Source of the DNA: JAKAGZ01 sp963772675
GTDB lineage: Bacteria > Bacteroidota > Ignavibacteria > Ignavibacteriales > Ignavibacteriaceae
Length of the DNA stretch: 64,000 nt
Direction of reading: 5' to 3'
NCBI GenBank assembly: GCA_963772675.1
Contig: CAVYYF010000005.1
Span: forward strand, 372,001-436,000
Translations under genes and position numbers: made by a program
Notes under the pieces: model-generated
Database searches by the model: none
What the model saw: only the letters and a program-made list of their open reading frames with translations
What the model was told of the DNA's origin: nothing
Shown here: positions 1 to 9,366 of the stretch, piece by piece
Layout of the letters: each line of letters starts with the position of its first letter
Position numbering within the stretch: the stretch's first letter is position 1

Positions 1-234
1 CGACTACTCGTCTTAATTCTTTAAGGAGTAAAAAATGCTCCGGGGTATGATTTACATTTGATTAGACCGACTTATTGATATAATAATACAAAATATAAAT
101 CAAATTTCTATTATTAACGGCAGTAAAACAAGTTTATCTTTGACGTTTGAAAGCGAAGAACAACCCAATGTGGAATGTAAATAACTGAATTGTCTGTTCT
201 AAAATCATATAAGCCGAAATTCCATAATTAAAAA
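1..234. other. intergenic, no gene seen
   Basis: No convincing coding region is visible in this AT-rich stretch at the window edge. Short open frames run in from position 1 but stop within 50 bases, so the tail of an upstream gene cannot be shown or excluded. Confidence 0.5.
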
Positions 235-266
235 CAAAAAAGCCCCGCTAAAAGCGGGGCTTTTTC
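235..266 (-). terminator. intrinsic terminator of rpsT
   Basis: A perfect 9-bp stem (AGCCCCGCT at 241-249 and AGCGGGGCT at 253-261) with an AAA loop is flanked by A-runs on the left and T-runs on the right. It lies about 20 bases past the reconstructed rpsT stop and reads as a rho-independent terminator on the minus strand; it could work in both directions. Confidence 0.85.
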
Positions 267-285
267 TTTGGTAAGTTAGTCAATT

Positions 286-550
286 CTATTTTGCGGCAGA
301 TAAGGAATTTAAATGTCTCGTAAGAGCTGCTTTTTTTCTGGAAGCAGTATTTCTGTGAATCTGTGCCTTTTGCAGCGCTTTTGTCCAGCAGAGCAACAGC
401 GTCTTTATATAATTTTTCAGCGGTTTCCTTTTCACTTGCTGCCATAGCCTTTTTTACGGTTGTCTTAATTCTTGATGAAGCAATTGTGTTTACCGCTCTT
501 TTTCTTGCGTTCGTGCGTATTCTTTTCTTTGCTGATTTATGCGAGGCCAT
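286..550 (-). CDS. rpsT: 30S ribosomal protein S20 (frameshifted in this sequence)
   Basis: S20 is a small basic protein that binds 16S rRNA in the 30S subunit. The N-terminus MASHKSAKKRIRTNARKR and the following Lys/Arg-rich helix are typical. After DKSAA the reading frame changes: the annotated frame runs on into unrelated sequence, while the next frame continues with IHRNTASRKKAALTRHLNSL and stops at 286, giving an S20 of normal length (87 residues). The slip is at the four-T run at 368-371 (AAAA on the coding strand), and removing one base restores the protein. Because rpsT is conserved and normally single copy, an assembly or sequencing indel is the likely cause. A strong terminator follows. 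Confidence 0.93.
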
Positions 551-682
551 TAAAATCCTTCATTTTGAGTTAAAAAATAGACTTCAAATATATAGATTCG
601 GTGGTTTGATGTCAAACAATAGTTTGCTAATTTTATAAGCTTATTCCTCTATTATGAACAAAAAAGCTTAATTCTTACCCAA

Positions 683-1322
683 ATGCTAAAGGTTAACGAA
701 ATATACTATTCCATCCAGGGAGAGAGCACGAGCGCCGGGCTGCCGTGTGTATTTGTGAGACTGACCTATTGCAACCTGCGCTGCACCTACTGCGATACCG
801 AGTACGCTTTTTACGAAGGCAAAGACTATTCAATTGAAGCAATAATCGATGAAGTTAAAAAATACGATTGCAAGCTGGTCGAGGTTACCGGTGGCGAACC
901 GCTTATGCAGGATGAGATGCCTCAACCTGATGAAAAAATTATGCGACGAAGGATTTGAAGTATTGCTGGAAACCGGTGGAAGTCTGCCGATCAGTGAAGT
1001 GGATAAAAGAGTAAAAATAATAATGGATCTCAAATGTCCTTCAAGTAAAATGATGAAGAAAAATCTTTATGAAAATATAGATCACATAAAATCGAAAGAT
1101 GAAATTAAATTTGTGATTGGTAATCGTGAAGATTACGAATGGACGAAAGAAATTATGGATAAATATAAATTAAATGATAAATGTGAGATTTTATTTTCGG
1201 TTGTCTTTGGTGAACTTGAGCCGTTGACTCTTGTTAACTGGGTACTCGAAGATAGATTGAAAGTCCGGTTCCAGCTTCAGATGCATAAATTCATCTGGGA
1301 TCCGCAGGCGAAGGGAGTTTAA
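683..1322 (+). CDS. queE: 7-carboxy-7-deazaguanine synthase (radical SAM), frameshifted
   Basis: QueE turns 6-carboxytetrahydropterin into 7-carboxy-7-deazaguanine in the queuosine/preQ0 pathway. The N-terminus EIYYSIQGEST, the radical-SAM cluster motif CNLRCTYC (C-x3-C-x2-C) and VTGGEPLMQ identify it. The frame breaks near 910-915: the first part ends at 958 in unrelated residues, while the next frame carries LMKKLCDEGFEVLLETGG through to the C-terminus ...FIWDPQAKGV. Dropping one C from CC joins them as QDEMLNLMKKLCDEG, matching the family. Total length of about 212 residues is normal. queD follows downstream, so the two probably share a transcript. Confidence 0.92.
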
Positions 1323-1328
1323 TCGCAT

Positions 1329-1404
1329 TGTCATTTCGAATGAGTTCGCGAGTGAGAAATCTTTTTTAGAGAAAGATTTCACTCGATGATCGGGAGAAAT
1401 GACA
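1329..1404. repeat. imperfect palindromic repeat (GTCATTTCG type)
   Basis: Outer arms TGTCATTTC (1329-1337) and GAAATGACA (1396-1404) enclose inner arms GAGTGAGAAATCTTT and AAAGATTTCACTC, so the whole element can fold into one long hairpin. A related element lies at 5307-5375 and a half-element at 60177-60214. It separates queE from queD. Confidence 0.8.
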
Positions 1405-1433
1405 GGAAAACAAAACACGAAAGTCGGATATTT

Positions 1434-1874
1434 ATGAAAATAGCAAAAGAATTTAACTGGGAAATGGGACACAGGCTTCCCGAGCACTTCGGGAAGTGTA
1501 AGAACATTCACGGTCATTCCTACAAAATGATGGTGGAACTAGATGGCGACGTAAACGATAACGGAATGGTGATGGATTATTACGATCTGAAGAAGATCGT
1601 TAACCCGATTGTTGAAAATCTCGATCACGCTTTTATGGTTTATGAACAAGACGAACTGGTGCTTGAGTTCCTTGAGAAAATAAAGTCCAAGAAAATAATT
1701 GTAAACTTTGAACCAACAGTTGAGAACATAACAAGATATTTTCTTTCAGAAATTAAAAAGCACGATCTTCCGGCAAATATTCATAAAGTAAAAGTAAGGG
1801 TTTGCGAAACTCCTGACGATTATGCGGAAGAGGAGATTGAGCTGTTTGTGAAGAAGGCTAACAGGATTACGTAA
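1434..1874 (+). CDS. queD: 6-carboxytetrahydropterin synthase
   Basis: QueD, of the 6-pyruvoyl-tetrahydropterin synthase family, makes 6-carboxytetrahydropterin from 7,8-dihydroneopterin triphosphate, the step before QueE. The sequence shows the zinc-site and catalytic pattern: a His in EMGHRLPEH and the CKNIHGHSY motif (catalytic Cys, two His ligands), then MVMDYYDLK and a late ETPDDYAEE segment. At 146 residues it is of usual size. The start is set at ATG 1434 (MKIAKEFNW); an upstream in-frame ATG at 1386 would lie inside the palindromic repeat and add unconserved residues. It sits between queE and truA, a cluster of tRNA-modification genes. Confidence 0.93.
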   Translation: MKIAKEFNWEMGHRLPEHFGKCKNIHGHSYKMMVELDGDVNDNGMVMDYYDLKKIVNPIVENLDHAFMVYEQDELVLEFLEKIKSKKIIVNFEPTVENITRYFLSEIKKHDLPANIHKVKVRVCETPDDYAEEEIELFVKKANRIT

Positions 1875-1906
1875 GAATTGCAAATCTTTAGAGTCTTACC
1901 CCTGCA

Positions 1907-1930
1907 CCCCTCCGGTGGAGGGGAATTTTA
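1907..1930 (+). terminator. GC-rich hairpin between queD and truA
   Basis: CCCCTCC (1907-1913), a GGT loop and GGAGGGG (1917-1923) form a perfect 7-bp stem followed by AATTTTA. It may terminate or attenuate transcription after queD, but the T-tract is short and truA starts only 14 bases on. Confidence 0.5.
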
Positions 1931-1936
1931 AAAATT

Positions 1937-2740
1937 ATGTCAAGATTTAAAATTTATTTAGAATATGACGGCGCGCGTTACAGTGGATGGCAGAAACAGA
2001 AAAATGCCAAAACTGTTCAGGGAACTTTGTTAAGAATAGCGGAGGAAATATTTAAAGATTCAAAACCCGATATTCAAGGATGCGGAAGAACCGATAGCGG
2101 AGTTCACGCATTAAATTATGTTGCTCACCTAGATGTAAGAACAATGCTCGCTCCTGACATAATTAAATTAAAATTTAATGATAAACTCCCTTACGATATA
2201 AATATGCTCGAGATAGAAAAGACAAATCCAAAATTTCACGCACGCCACGATGTATTTTCGAGAAGCTACCTTTACCAGATTTCCCGTAGAAGAACTGCTT
2301 TCGGTAAACCTTATGTTTGGTGGATAAAAGATGATTTGAATTTCAGGAAAATGGAACTGGCAGCGAAGCATTTGATCGGAATGCATAACTTTCAGTCTTT
2401 TGCAGATGATACCCCGGAAGACAAATCAACAAAAGTAATGATTGAAAATGTAGAGCTAAAAGAAGCAGGAGATTTAATATTAATAAGAATCACAGGATCA
2501 CATTTTTTGTGGAAAATGGTTAGAAGAATTGTCGGTGTGCTTGCAGAGATCGGAAGAGGAAAAATGACAGAAGAAAAACTGTCATATTTTCTTGAAAATA
2601 AAAGTAACGAACCCGCTAAATATACAGCGCCTCCTTCGGGGCTTTTCCTCGAACAGGTTTTGTACAAGGGAGATAGGCCCAAAAAAGATTTAAATCCGCC
2701 GCTTATTTTCGTTAATAAAGTAGAATTTCGTGGGAAATAG
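1937..2740 (+). CDS. truA: tRNA pseudouridine synthase A
   Basis: TruA isomerises uridines 38-40 in the tRNA anticodon stem-loop. The 267-residue protein has the N-terminal YDGARYSGWQKQ motif, the catalytic-Asp motif GCGRTDSGVHA, the RSYLYQI segment, and the C-terminal motif HFLWKMVRRIVGVL followed by PPSGLFLEQV, in normal order. Length is typical. It lies 62 bases after queD and follows a small hairpin. No anomaly in frame or residues. Confidence 0.95.
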   Translation: MSRFKIYLEYDGARYSGWQKQKNAKTVQGTLLRIAEEIFKDSKPDIQGCGRTDSGVHALNYVAHLDVRTMLAPDIIKLKFNDKLPYDINMLEIEKTNPKFHARHDVFSRSYLYQISRRRTAFGKPYVWWIKDDLNFRKMELAAKHLIGMHNFQSFADDTPEDKSTKVMIENVELKEAGDLILIRITGSHFLWKMVRRIVGVLAEIGRGKMTEEKLSYFLENKSNEPAKYTAPPSGLFLEQVLYKGDRPKKDLNPPLIFVNKVEFRGK

Positions 2741-2810
2741 TTGGTATTTCCGAACTATTAGCTTAAATTTTTTGTTACAATTACATCAACCAACCTTAGC
2801 CGGAGAAAAA

Positions 2811-5270
2811 ATGCAGAGAACCTTTTCAGCCTTTATCATTATTCTTTTTATTTCATCATCCTTCCTTTTAGCACAAACTAATGGACCATCTGCCAGCAGG
2901 ATGGGAAAGCAAAAACTTCCGCCCGAACATTTTGCGCCAAACAGGGAGTTTGATCTTGTGAATATAAAACTGGACTTAAGCTTTGATCTCGATAAAAAGA
3001 AGTTGAATGGAATTGCTCAAGAAAAGATAAATCCGCTACGCGATGAGTTGAAAGAGATTCATCTTAATGCTGTTGATATGACGATAGATACTGTATTGCT
3101 GGGGAACAAAAGTCTGATGTACAATTACGATGGAAAAATATTGACAATAGATTTTGACAAAAGTTACGGCATTAATGATACGTTGGTCTTTTTGGTAAAG
3201 TATTCTACTATACCGCAAAAGGGACTTTATTTTGTAATTCCCGATGATGCTTATCCTGACAGAACACCGCAGATCTGGAGTCAGAGTGAAATGGAAGATG
3301 CGAGGTACTGGTATCCATGCCACGATTACCCGGATGATTATTCAACAAGTGAACTCGTTGCTACAGTACCTGACAACTGGGAAGTTGTTTCAAACGGAAT
3401 TTTGAAAAGAGTTAATACAAATAAGATAACCAGAATGAAAACCTTCGACTGGGTTGAAGACAAACCGCACGTGATTTACCTTAATTCGATTGTTGCAGGA
3501 GTTTATTCTGTTATAAAAGATAACTATGGCAATATTCCAATCAGTTATTATGTCTCCCCGGTTTATCAAGATGTTGCTAAAGAAAATTTTTCTGCGACAC
3601 CTGACATACTAAAATTTTATTCAACTGTTACTGGTTATCAATATCCGTGGGATAAATTATCTCTCGCTGCCGTAACTGATTTTACTTTTGGAGGAATGGA
3701 AAACGTATCTGCTATCACATTAACCGATTACACCTTGCACAATAAAAATGATGAACCGCAGGCAAGCAGTACTGGATTGGTTGCTCACGAAACGGCGCAT
3801 CAGTGGTTCGGTGATTTAATGACGTGCAGATCGTGGTCCAACGCGTGGTTGAATGAAGGATTCGCCACATATTTTACAGCCTTGTACGAAGAGCACGCTT
3901 CCGGTGAAGATGAATTTACTTACCAGATGATGAACAATCACAACACGGTTATTGCTGCTGATAAAAGAGAGAGACGTCCAACAGTTTACAACAGGTACAA
4001 CGATCCCGTCGATCTGTTTAGTCCGTATATTTATCCTCGCGGCGCTTCTGTTCTACATATGTTGAGAGGGATTGTGGGAAAGGATTTATTCTTTAAAGCG
4101 ATTAAATATTATGTGGATAAATACAAATTCCATAATGTTGACTCGCACGATTTCGAGAATGCAGTTCAGGAAGCTACAGGATATAATCTTTTCTGGTTCT
4201 TTGATGAATGGCTTTACAAAGGGGGACACCCTGTATTTGATGTCAGTTATAAATATAACGATGCTGATCACACGCTTAACTTAACTGTTAAGCAGGTGCA
4301 AAAAGTAGATGAGATAACCCCGATTTACAGAATGCCTGTGAATATATTAATTCAGACTAAATCAGGAAAGATGAACGAGAAGATAGTTGTTGATTCATTA
4401 GAGAACAATTACACATTTAATGTTGCAGAAAAACCTTTGATGGTAAACTTTGATGAAGGAAGCTACCTGCTGAAAGAAGTGGGTTTTGAAAAAACCGTTG
4501 ATGAATTAGCATTTCAATTAAAGAATGATGAAGATGCAGCAGGGAGAATTTGGGCGGCTGAACAGCTATCAAAAAATGAAAGTGAATCAGCAGAAAAAGC
4601 CCTCATCAATGGTCTTGAAAATGATTCGTTCCACGGAGTCAGATCTGTTTGTGCAGCAGAGCTTCACAAATACTCCAATGAGGAATCACATGCTGCATTA
4701 ATGAAAGCCTTAAATGACAAAGACCTAAGAGTAAGAGATGCCGCAATTATTTCGCTCGGTAATTACAAAGATGCAAACACATTAAAAACATTAACTAATA
4801 TTTTTAAAAAATCTCCTAATGATTATATAAAAGCCGCCTGCGTCAATTCTATTTCAAAAATTGATACCACTAATGCATTACCTTTGTTAAATGATGCATT
4901 GGATCAAAATTCACACGGACAGATTGTTGCTGTTACAGCACTCAGAAATCTTGCAAAAATATCTCCTGAAGATGCATACGACAAAGCAATAGATTTATCA
5001 CAATACGGTAAACCGCAGAATGTACGTGTCAGTGCAATTTACCTGCTTGCAAAGCTTAACAGGGATCATTACAAAACGCTTGATATGCTAAAAGGTTATG
5101 CTGCAGATCCTTATATCTGGGCAAGACGTGCAGCGTTGAATGGACTGGGACAAATAGCTGATAAAACTACAATCCCGTTTATTAAAGAAAGAGAAAATAT
5201 AGAAACGGATGGCCGACTTAAACAGGCAGCTAAGCTAGCAATTAGTCAAATTGAGCAAGACGGGGAGTAA
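2811..5270 (+). CDS. secreted M1 family aminopeptidase with C-terminal HEAT-like repeats
   Basis: A zinc aminopeptidase of the M1 (aminopeptidase N-like) family, about 819 residues. The start is set at ATG 2811, preceded by a GGAG site and followed by a signal peptide (hydrophobic FIIILFISSSFLLAQ); an earlier in-frame ATG at 2730 overlaps truA and would bury the signal. Visible are the substrate-recognition motif GGMENVSA, the zinc motif HETAHQWFGD near residue 325 and the downstream NEGFATYF that carries the third ligand. The last 230 or so residues consist of alpha-helical HEAT-like repeats. Probably degrades peptides in the periplasm or outside the cell. Confidence 0.92.
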   Translation: MQRTFSAFIIILFISSSFLLAQTNGPSASRMGKQKLPPEHFAPNREFDLVNIKLDLSFDLDKKKLNGIAQEKINPLRDELKEIHLNAVDMTIDTVLLGNKSLMYNYDGKILTIDFDKSYGINDTLVFLVKYSTIPQKGLYFVIPDDAYPDRTPQIWSQSEMEDARYWYPCHDYPDDYSTSELVATVPDNWEVVSNGILKRVNTNKITRMKTFDWVEDKPHVIYLNSIVAGVYSVIKDNYGNIPISYYVSPVYQDVAKENFSATPDILKFYSTVTGYQYPWDKLSLAAVTDFTFGGMENVSAITLTDYTLHNKNDEPQASSTGLVAHETAHQWFGDLMTCRSWSNAWLNEGFATYFTALYEEHASGEDEFTYQMMNNHNTVIAADKRERRPTVYNRYNDPVDLFSPYIYPRGASVLHMLRGIVGKDLFFKAIKYYVDKYKFHNVDSHDFENAVQEATGYNLFWFFDEWLYKGGHPVFDVSYKYNDADHTLNLTVKQVQKVDEITPIYRMPVNILIQTKSGKMNEKIVVDSLENNYTFNVAEKPLMVNFDEGSYLLKEVGFEKTVDELAFQLKNDEDAAGRIWAAEQLSKNESESAEKALINGLENDSFHGVRSVCAAELHKYSNEESHAALMKALNDKDLRVRDAAIISLGNYKDANTLKTLTNIFKKSPNDYIKAACVNSISKIDTTNALPLLNDALDQNSHGQIVAVTALRNLAKISPEDAYDKAIDLSQYGKPQNVRVSAIYLLAKLNRDHYKTLDMLKGYAADPYIWARRAALNGLGQIADKTTIPFIKERENIETDGRLKQAAKLAISQIEQDGE

Positions 5271-5306
5271 TCAATTGAAATTATCGGACGGTCAATAATA
5301 TGATGA

Positions 5307-5375
5307 TGTCATTTCGACCGAGAAATCTTTTTTTAATGAAAAAATTTCTCGGTCGAAGACTTCCTCGAAATGACA
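5307..5375. repeat. imperfect palindromic repeat (GTCATTTCG type), second copy
   Basis: TGTCATTTCGA (5307-5317) is mirrored by TCGAAATGACA (5365-5375), and GACCGAGAAATCTTT is mirrored by AAATTTCTCGGTC inside it. The layout is the same as at 1329-1404 and the arm sequences are nearly the same. It lies between the convergent aminopeptidase and uvrB, where it could also end transcripts from both sides. Confidence 0.8.
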
Positions 5376-5404
5376 TTTTTGCTTTAAGTAGTTGTAATTT
5401 TTAT

Positions 5405-7421
5405 TCACTTCAGCATTTTCTTTAAATTATCTATCTCGTCTCTCAAGGCAGCGGCTTTTTCAAATTCCAGGTCTTTCGCCGCATTGTGCATTTCGACTGT
5501 TAGTTGCTCAATCAAGGTCTTTCTTCTGATCGTTGTCCATATATTTTAAGACAGGTTCCGCAACTTTTGAAAATGCAAATGATTCCTTCTCCTCTTTTTT
5601 TTGCCTTACATCTGCGATAGATGTGGAATTCATTATCTCTTCCATACTTTTGTAAATCGTCTGTGGTGTGATTCCATGTTCTTTGTTGTACTTAGTCTGT
5701 AGAATTCTTCTTCTTTCTGTTTCGTCTAATGTTTTCTGCATTGAGTTAGTAATTCTATCAGCATACATAATTACTTTTCCATTAACGTTTCGTGCAGTTC
5801 GCCCTGCCGTCTGCATTAATGATCTTTCGCTTCTTAGAAATCCTTCCTTATCAGCATCGATTATTGCAACCAGTGAAACCTCCGGAAGATCAAGTCCCTC
5901 TCTCAAAAGATTTACACCGACAAGTACATCAAATTCGCCAAGACGAAGGTCTCTTAAAATTTCCACACGTTCAAGCGATTCAACATCGCTATGTATGTAC
6001 CTTACAAGAATACCGATTTTATCCAGGTAGTCAGTTAGATCTTCAGCCATTTTTTTTGTAAGGGTTGTAACTAACACCCTTTCCTTCCTTTTAGCTCTTT
6101 CTCTGATTTCACCAATCAAATCGTCGATTTGTCCTTTAATTGGCCGGACCTCAATAGGCGGATCAAGCAAGCCTGTCGGGCGGATTATCTGTTCAACCAC
6201 AACTCCTCCGGATTTTTCAAGTTCATAATCAGCCGGGGTTGCGCTTATGAAAATTACCTGATTGAGCATTCCTTCAAATTCCTCAAACTTCATCGGGCGG
6301 TTATCTAGTGCTGAAGGGAGCCTGAATCCATATTCAACCAGGTTTTCCTTCCTTTTTTTATCACCGCTGTGCATAGCCCGCAATTGCGGAATAGTTACAT
6401 GGGATTCATCAATTATTACTAAAAAATCCTTCGGGAAGTAATCCATTAAATTGAATGGACGTGAACCGGGTTCTCTTCCATCCATGTGTCGGGAATAATT
6501 TTCAATACCGGAACAATACCCTATTTCTTTGATCATTTCTATATCAAACCTCGTTCGTTGATCAAGTCTCTGCGCCTCAAGGTATTTTTCTTCTGAATTA
6601 AAATATTTTAAGCGTTCTTCCAGTTCCTGTTCAATACTGTAAATTGCCTTTTGGGTTCTATCACGGTTTGTTACAAAATATTTTGCAGGATAAATTGGTG
6701 TGGAATCAATTTCCTTCAATACATCGCCAGTTACAGAATCAATAATTGATAATTTCTCTATCTCATCATCCCAGAATTCAAGCCTTATAGCTTCTTCATA
6801 CTGGTAAGCAGGGATTATTTCAATGACATCGCCTCTGGCGCGAAATGTACCACGATTGAAATCATGGTCATTTCTTACGTAATGAATATCAATGAGTTCT
6901 CTCAGTAATTTTTTCCTTTCAATTTTTTCCCCTTTTTTCAGGAAGATTATCTGGTCGGCATATTCCTGAGGTGCGCCAATACCGTAAATGCAGCTCACGC
7001 TCGCAACCACAACCACATCACTTCTTCCCTCAATTAAAGCGGTTGTTGCTTTCAGTCGTAGCCTGTCAATTTCTTCATTGATGGAAAAATCTTTTTCGAT
7101 ATACAGATCGCTTGAGACTACGTAAGCTTCGGGCTGGTAGTAATCATAGTAGCTGATAAAAAACTCACATGCGTTTTGGGGGAAGAATCCTTTGAACTCA
7201 GAATAAAGCTGAGCTGCAAGAGTTTTGTTATGTGAGATAACGAGTGTTGGCTTGTTAATTTCTTTTATAACATTCGAAATAGTGAATGTTTTTCCACTCC
7301 CGGTAACACCTAGCAGTGTCTGGAATTTGTCACCGCGTTTTACTCCTTCAACTAATTCAGTTATTGCTTTCGGTTGATCACCCGCGGGTTTGTAGCCTGA
7401 AACTAATTCATATTTATTCAT
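5405..7421 (-). CDS. uvrB: excinuclease ABC subunit B (frameshifted near its C-terminus)
   Basis: UvrB is the damage-verifying helicase-like subunit of nucleotide excision repair. It shows Walker A GVTGSGKTFT, the beta-hairpin region SYYDYYQPEAYV, the DESH box, TATP-type SATPADYE, and helicase motifs up to QTAGRTARN. The first frame stops at 5508 after DQKKDLD, but the next frame encodes the missing UVR domain (LIEQLTVEMHNAAKDLEFEKA...) and stops at 5405. Removing one base of the GG at 5516-5517 gives KKDLIEQL, as expected for the UvrC-binding domain. The start is ATG 7421 (MNKYELVSGYKPAGDQ); the upstream extension is unconserved. Most likely an assembly indel, since loss of the UVR domain would impair repair. 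Confidence 0.94.
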
Positions 7422-7519
7422 AAAAATCTTTACCAAACATTTAAACAATAAATTTAATAATTTTTAGCTCAAGTGTTCAAGATAATTCGGAGTTACTCTA
7501 TAACTATTTGGGAATTAAA

Positions 7520-7889
7520 ATGAAAAAGAATAAAACCTGGATAATAACTGGTGGAATTTTCGGTTTTTTAGGTGTTGCTAATTGGAGCCTTTGGGGCACA
7601 CGGATTGAAAAATTACCTGACGCCGGAAATGCTTGAAGTCTACAAGACAGGGGTTTTATACCAGCTTATTCATTCGGTTGTAATCCTTGCGATTGGTTTT
7701 AGCGGAGACGAGAGATATAAAATTCCTGTTATGTTTTTTACTACCGGGATAATTTTGTTTTCATTTTCGCTTTATCTTTATTCAATAACTTATACGATGG
7801 CATTTGCAATTATTACTCCGTTTGGTGGGGTGTCTTTTCTGATCGGATGGCTGATGATTATTGTAAAAGCGGTAATGAGTAAGGAATAA
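7520..7889 (+). CDS. DUF423 family small membrane protein (frameshifted)
   Basis: A four-helix inner-membrane protein of the DUF423 (YgdD/YwdK-like) family, of unknown function. The start at ATG 7520 gives MKKNKTWIITGGIFGFLGVA, after which the frame breaks at 7580. One surplus A in GCTAATT disrupts the family hallmark, which reads ATIGAFGAHGL-like (VAIGAFGAHGLKNYL) once it is removed. The rest (VLYQLIHSVVILAIG, two more hydrophobic segments) is intact to 7889. The repaired length of about 122 residues is normal for the family. Divergent from uvrB. Confidence 0.87.
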
Positions 7890-7905
7890 AGATTTTATTT
7901 ATCCG

Positions 7906-7979
7906 TTAATTCTGTGTTACCTCTGTTTTCTCCGTGGTAAATTAACGTCTCAGAGTAACCTCAGAGGAAACAGAGAATT
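7906..7979. repeat. imperfect inverted repeat between convergent genes
   Basis: TTAATTCTGTGTTACCTCTG on the left is roughly mirrored by CAGAGTAACCTCAGAGG and ACAGAGAATTA on the right. It lies between the convergent DUF423 and methyltransferase genes and just touches the stop codon of the latter. It may act as a weak two-way terminator or be a dispersed repeat. Confidence 0.45.
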
Positions 7980-8532
7980 ACTTAACAACACGTAGTTTAA
8001 AATAAACTTCTTCCGGTGAGAAAATTCCGGCAAAGAATCTTTCGTAAATAACAGGTTCTATATTGACGATTGTATCCATCCATTTTAAAGCTGCAAAATG
8101 GGAGGTGATAAACCTTTTTTCCAGTACCTCAAACTGAGCCATTCCTTCATAGTTTGTGCGATGGTTCAGTTTCCACTTTTCATAAAACTTAAGTTTACGA
8201 TTACCCAGATATTCGTAATTGTCAAAGGTTCTAATTGAGAAGGGAATCTTATGGTCGGGCTCCCCGAAGTATTTTGTGTTAAGGAAAAAAGGTGCGTAAA
8301 CTATAATTGTTCCGTTGGGCTTACTGATGCGGTAAAGCTCTGTAACTGTATTATGAAAATTATCAAGATGCTCGAGTATGTGTGAAGCGTAAATCTCATC
8401 AAACGTATTATCTTCAAAGGGATAGGGGAATGAATTAATGTCATGTATCTGGTTACCGCCGTAATCCACAATATCCAGATTGATATAGCCTTCCTTAATA
8501 TCTTTCCCGCAACCGATGTTTAGTTTTGTCAT
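7978..8532 (-). CDS. class I SAM-dependent methyltransferase
   Basis: A 184-residue Rossmann-fold methyltransferase. Motif I is KLNIGCGKDIKEG, followed by an acidic strand end (INLDIVD), an interior FDEIYASHILEHL segment typical of the Methyltransf_11 group, and PNGTIIVYAPFF. The substrate cannot be told from sequence; relatives occur in polysaccharide and cell-surface clusters, but no such genes are adjacent. Start is ATG 8532. It is transcribed alone or with the upstream RlpA gene, although a terminator separates the two. Confidence 0.82.
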   Translation of the reverse strand: MTKLNIGCGKDIKEGYINLDIVDYGGNQIHDINSFPYPFEDNTFDEIYASHILEHLDNFHNTVTELYRISKPNGTIIVYAPFFLNTKYFGEPDHKIPFSIRTFDNYEYLGNRKLKFYEKWKLNHRTNYEGMAQFEVLEKRFITSHFAALKWMDTIVNIEPVIYERFFAGIFSPEEVYFKLRVVK

Positions 8533-8602
8533 ATGAATTAAAAATTAATGAAAGAAATATTTATCAAACATAATATAATCACTTGATTATTTCATTAAAA
8601 AT

Positions 8603-8632
8603 AAAAACCCCGACTAAATCAGCCGGGGTTTA
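8603..8632 (-). terminator. intrinsic terminator of the rlpA-like gene
   Basis: AAACCCCG (8605-8612) pairs with CGGGGTTT (8624-8631). On the minus strand the stem is followed by a T-run. It lies about 25 bases past the stop of the RlpA-like gene. Confidence 0.8.
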
Positions 8633-8657
8633 ACCACTAATTATTTTATGAGACTAT

Positions 8658-9152
8658 TTATCTAAGAGCCACGATAGGGAAATTAACTCCCTTCAGGCTT
8701 AGCTGTTCCACTTTAACTTTAACAACTCCTTTATGCATCATTCCCAAAGACAAAGCAGAAGCTTTTGATAAATCTAAGTTTCTGCCCTTAACGTAGGGAC
8801 CTCTATCATTGATTCTGACTATTACGGATTTATTGTTTCGTAAGTTTGTTATTTTTAGCAGTGTTCCAAATTTAAGCTTTTTACTTGCTGCGGTAAAAGC
8901 CATCTGATCGTAAATTTCACCATTAGCTGTTAATTTTCCATGAAATTTGGGTCCGTACCATGAAGCGATCATAGTACCTTTATCAGTATAATCTAATACA
9001 GATTGATTAGCCGAATTATCTGCGTCATTAACAGGAACTATCTCATTCTCTTGTTGATTTACTTTAGCTTTGGTATTCTCGTTAGCCACGAGAGTAAAGC
9101 CGACAAGTAAAACCATCACAAAGATGATAAATACTTTCGTTAATGATTTCAA
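8658..9152 (-). CDS. septal ring lytic transglycosylase RlpA-like protein
   Basis: A 164-residue secreted double-psi beta-barrel protein of the RlpA family, which cleaves or binds peptidoglycan glycan strands lacking stem peptides. After an N-terminal signal segment and a polar linker come the conserved ASWYGPKFHGKLTANGE motif, FGTLLKITNL, and RINDRGPYVKGRNLDLS containing the conserved Asp. The start is a TTG at 9150-9152 with a GAGG site just upstream; the next Met (residue 13) would cut into the signal peptide. No SPOR domain is present. A terminator follows. Confidence 0.88.
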   Translation of the reverse strand: MKSLTKVFIIFVMVLLVGFTLVANENTKAKVNQQENEIVPVNDADNSANQSVLDYTDKGTMIASWYGPKFHGKLTANGEIYDQMAFTAASKKLKFGTLLKITNLRNNKSVIVRINDRGPYVKGRNLDLSKASALSLGMMHKGVVKVKVEQLSLKGVNFPIVALR

Positions 9153-9308
9153 GTGCGTACCTCGTCTTTTGTTAATAATAATTGTACTGCTAATTTAAAT
9201 GTAGATAAAAGTATTAACAATGAATTTTGATGGTTGGGGAGCACGATTGATGAAAGGCAGAATATTCGACTATTATAGTATTATAGTCGGGAAATGATTG
9301 ATTATGGC

Positions 9309-9360
9309 TACTGAGGCACATTTTCTCTACCCAATAGGGTAAGAATCATGTGCCTCAGTA
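9309..9360. other. long inverted repeat downstream of the S9 peptidase
   Basis: A perfect 12-bp inverted repeat, TACTGAGGCACA (9309-9320) and TGTGCCTCAGTA (9349-9360), encloses a shorter CTACCC/GGGTA stem. It begins six bases past the peptidase stop. There is no clear T-tract, so it may protect the 3' end, terminate weakly, or be a repeat. Confidence 0.6.
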
Positions 9361-9366
9361 AAAGAA

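Noticed and set aside
1386..1433. Upstream in-frame start for queD
   Set aside because: It falls within the palindromic repeat and adds unconserved residues.
2730..2810. Upstream start for the M1 aminopeptidase overlapping truA
   Set aside because: It would place 27 residues before the signal peptide and has no ribosome site.
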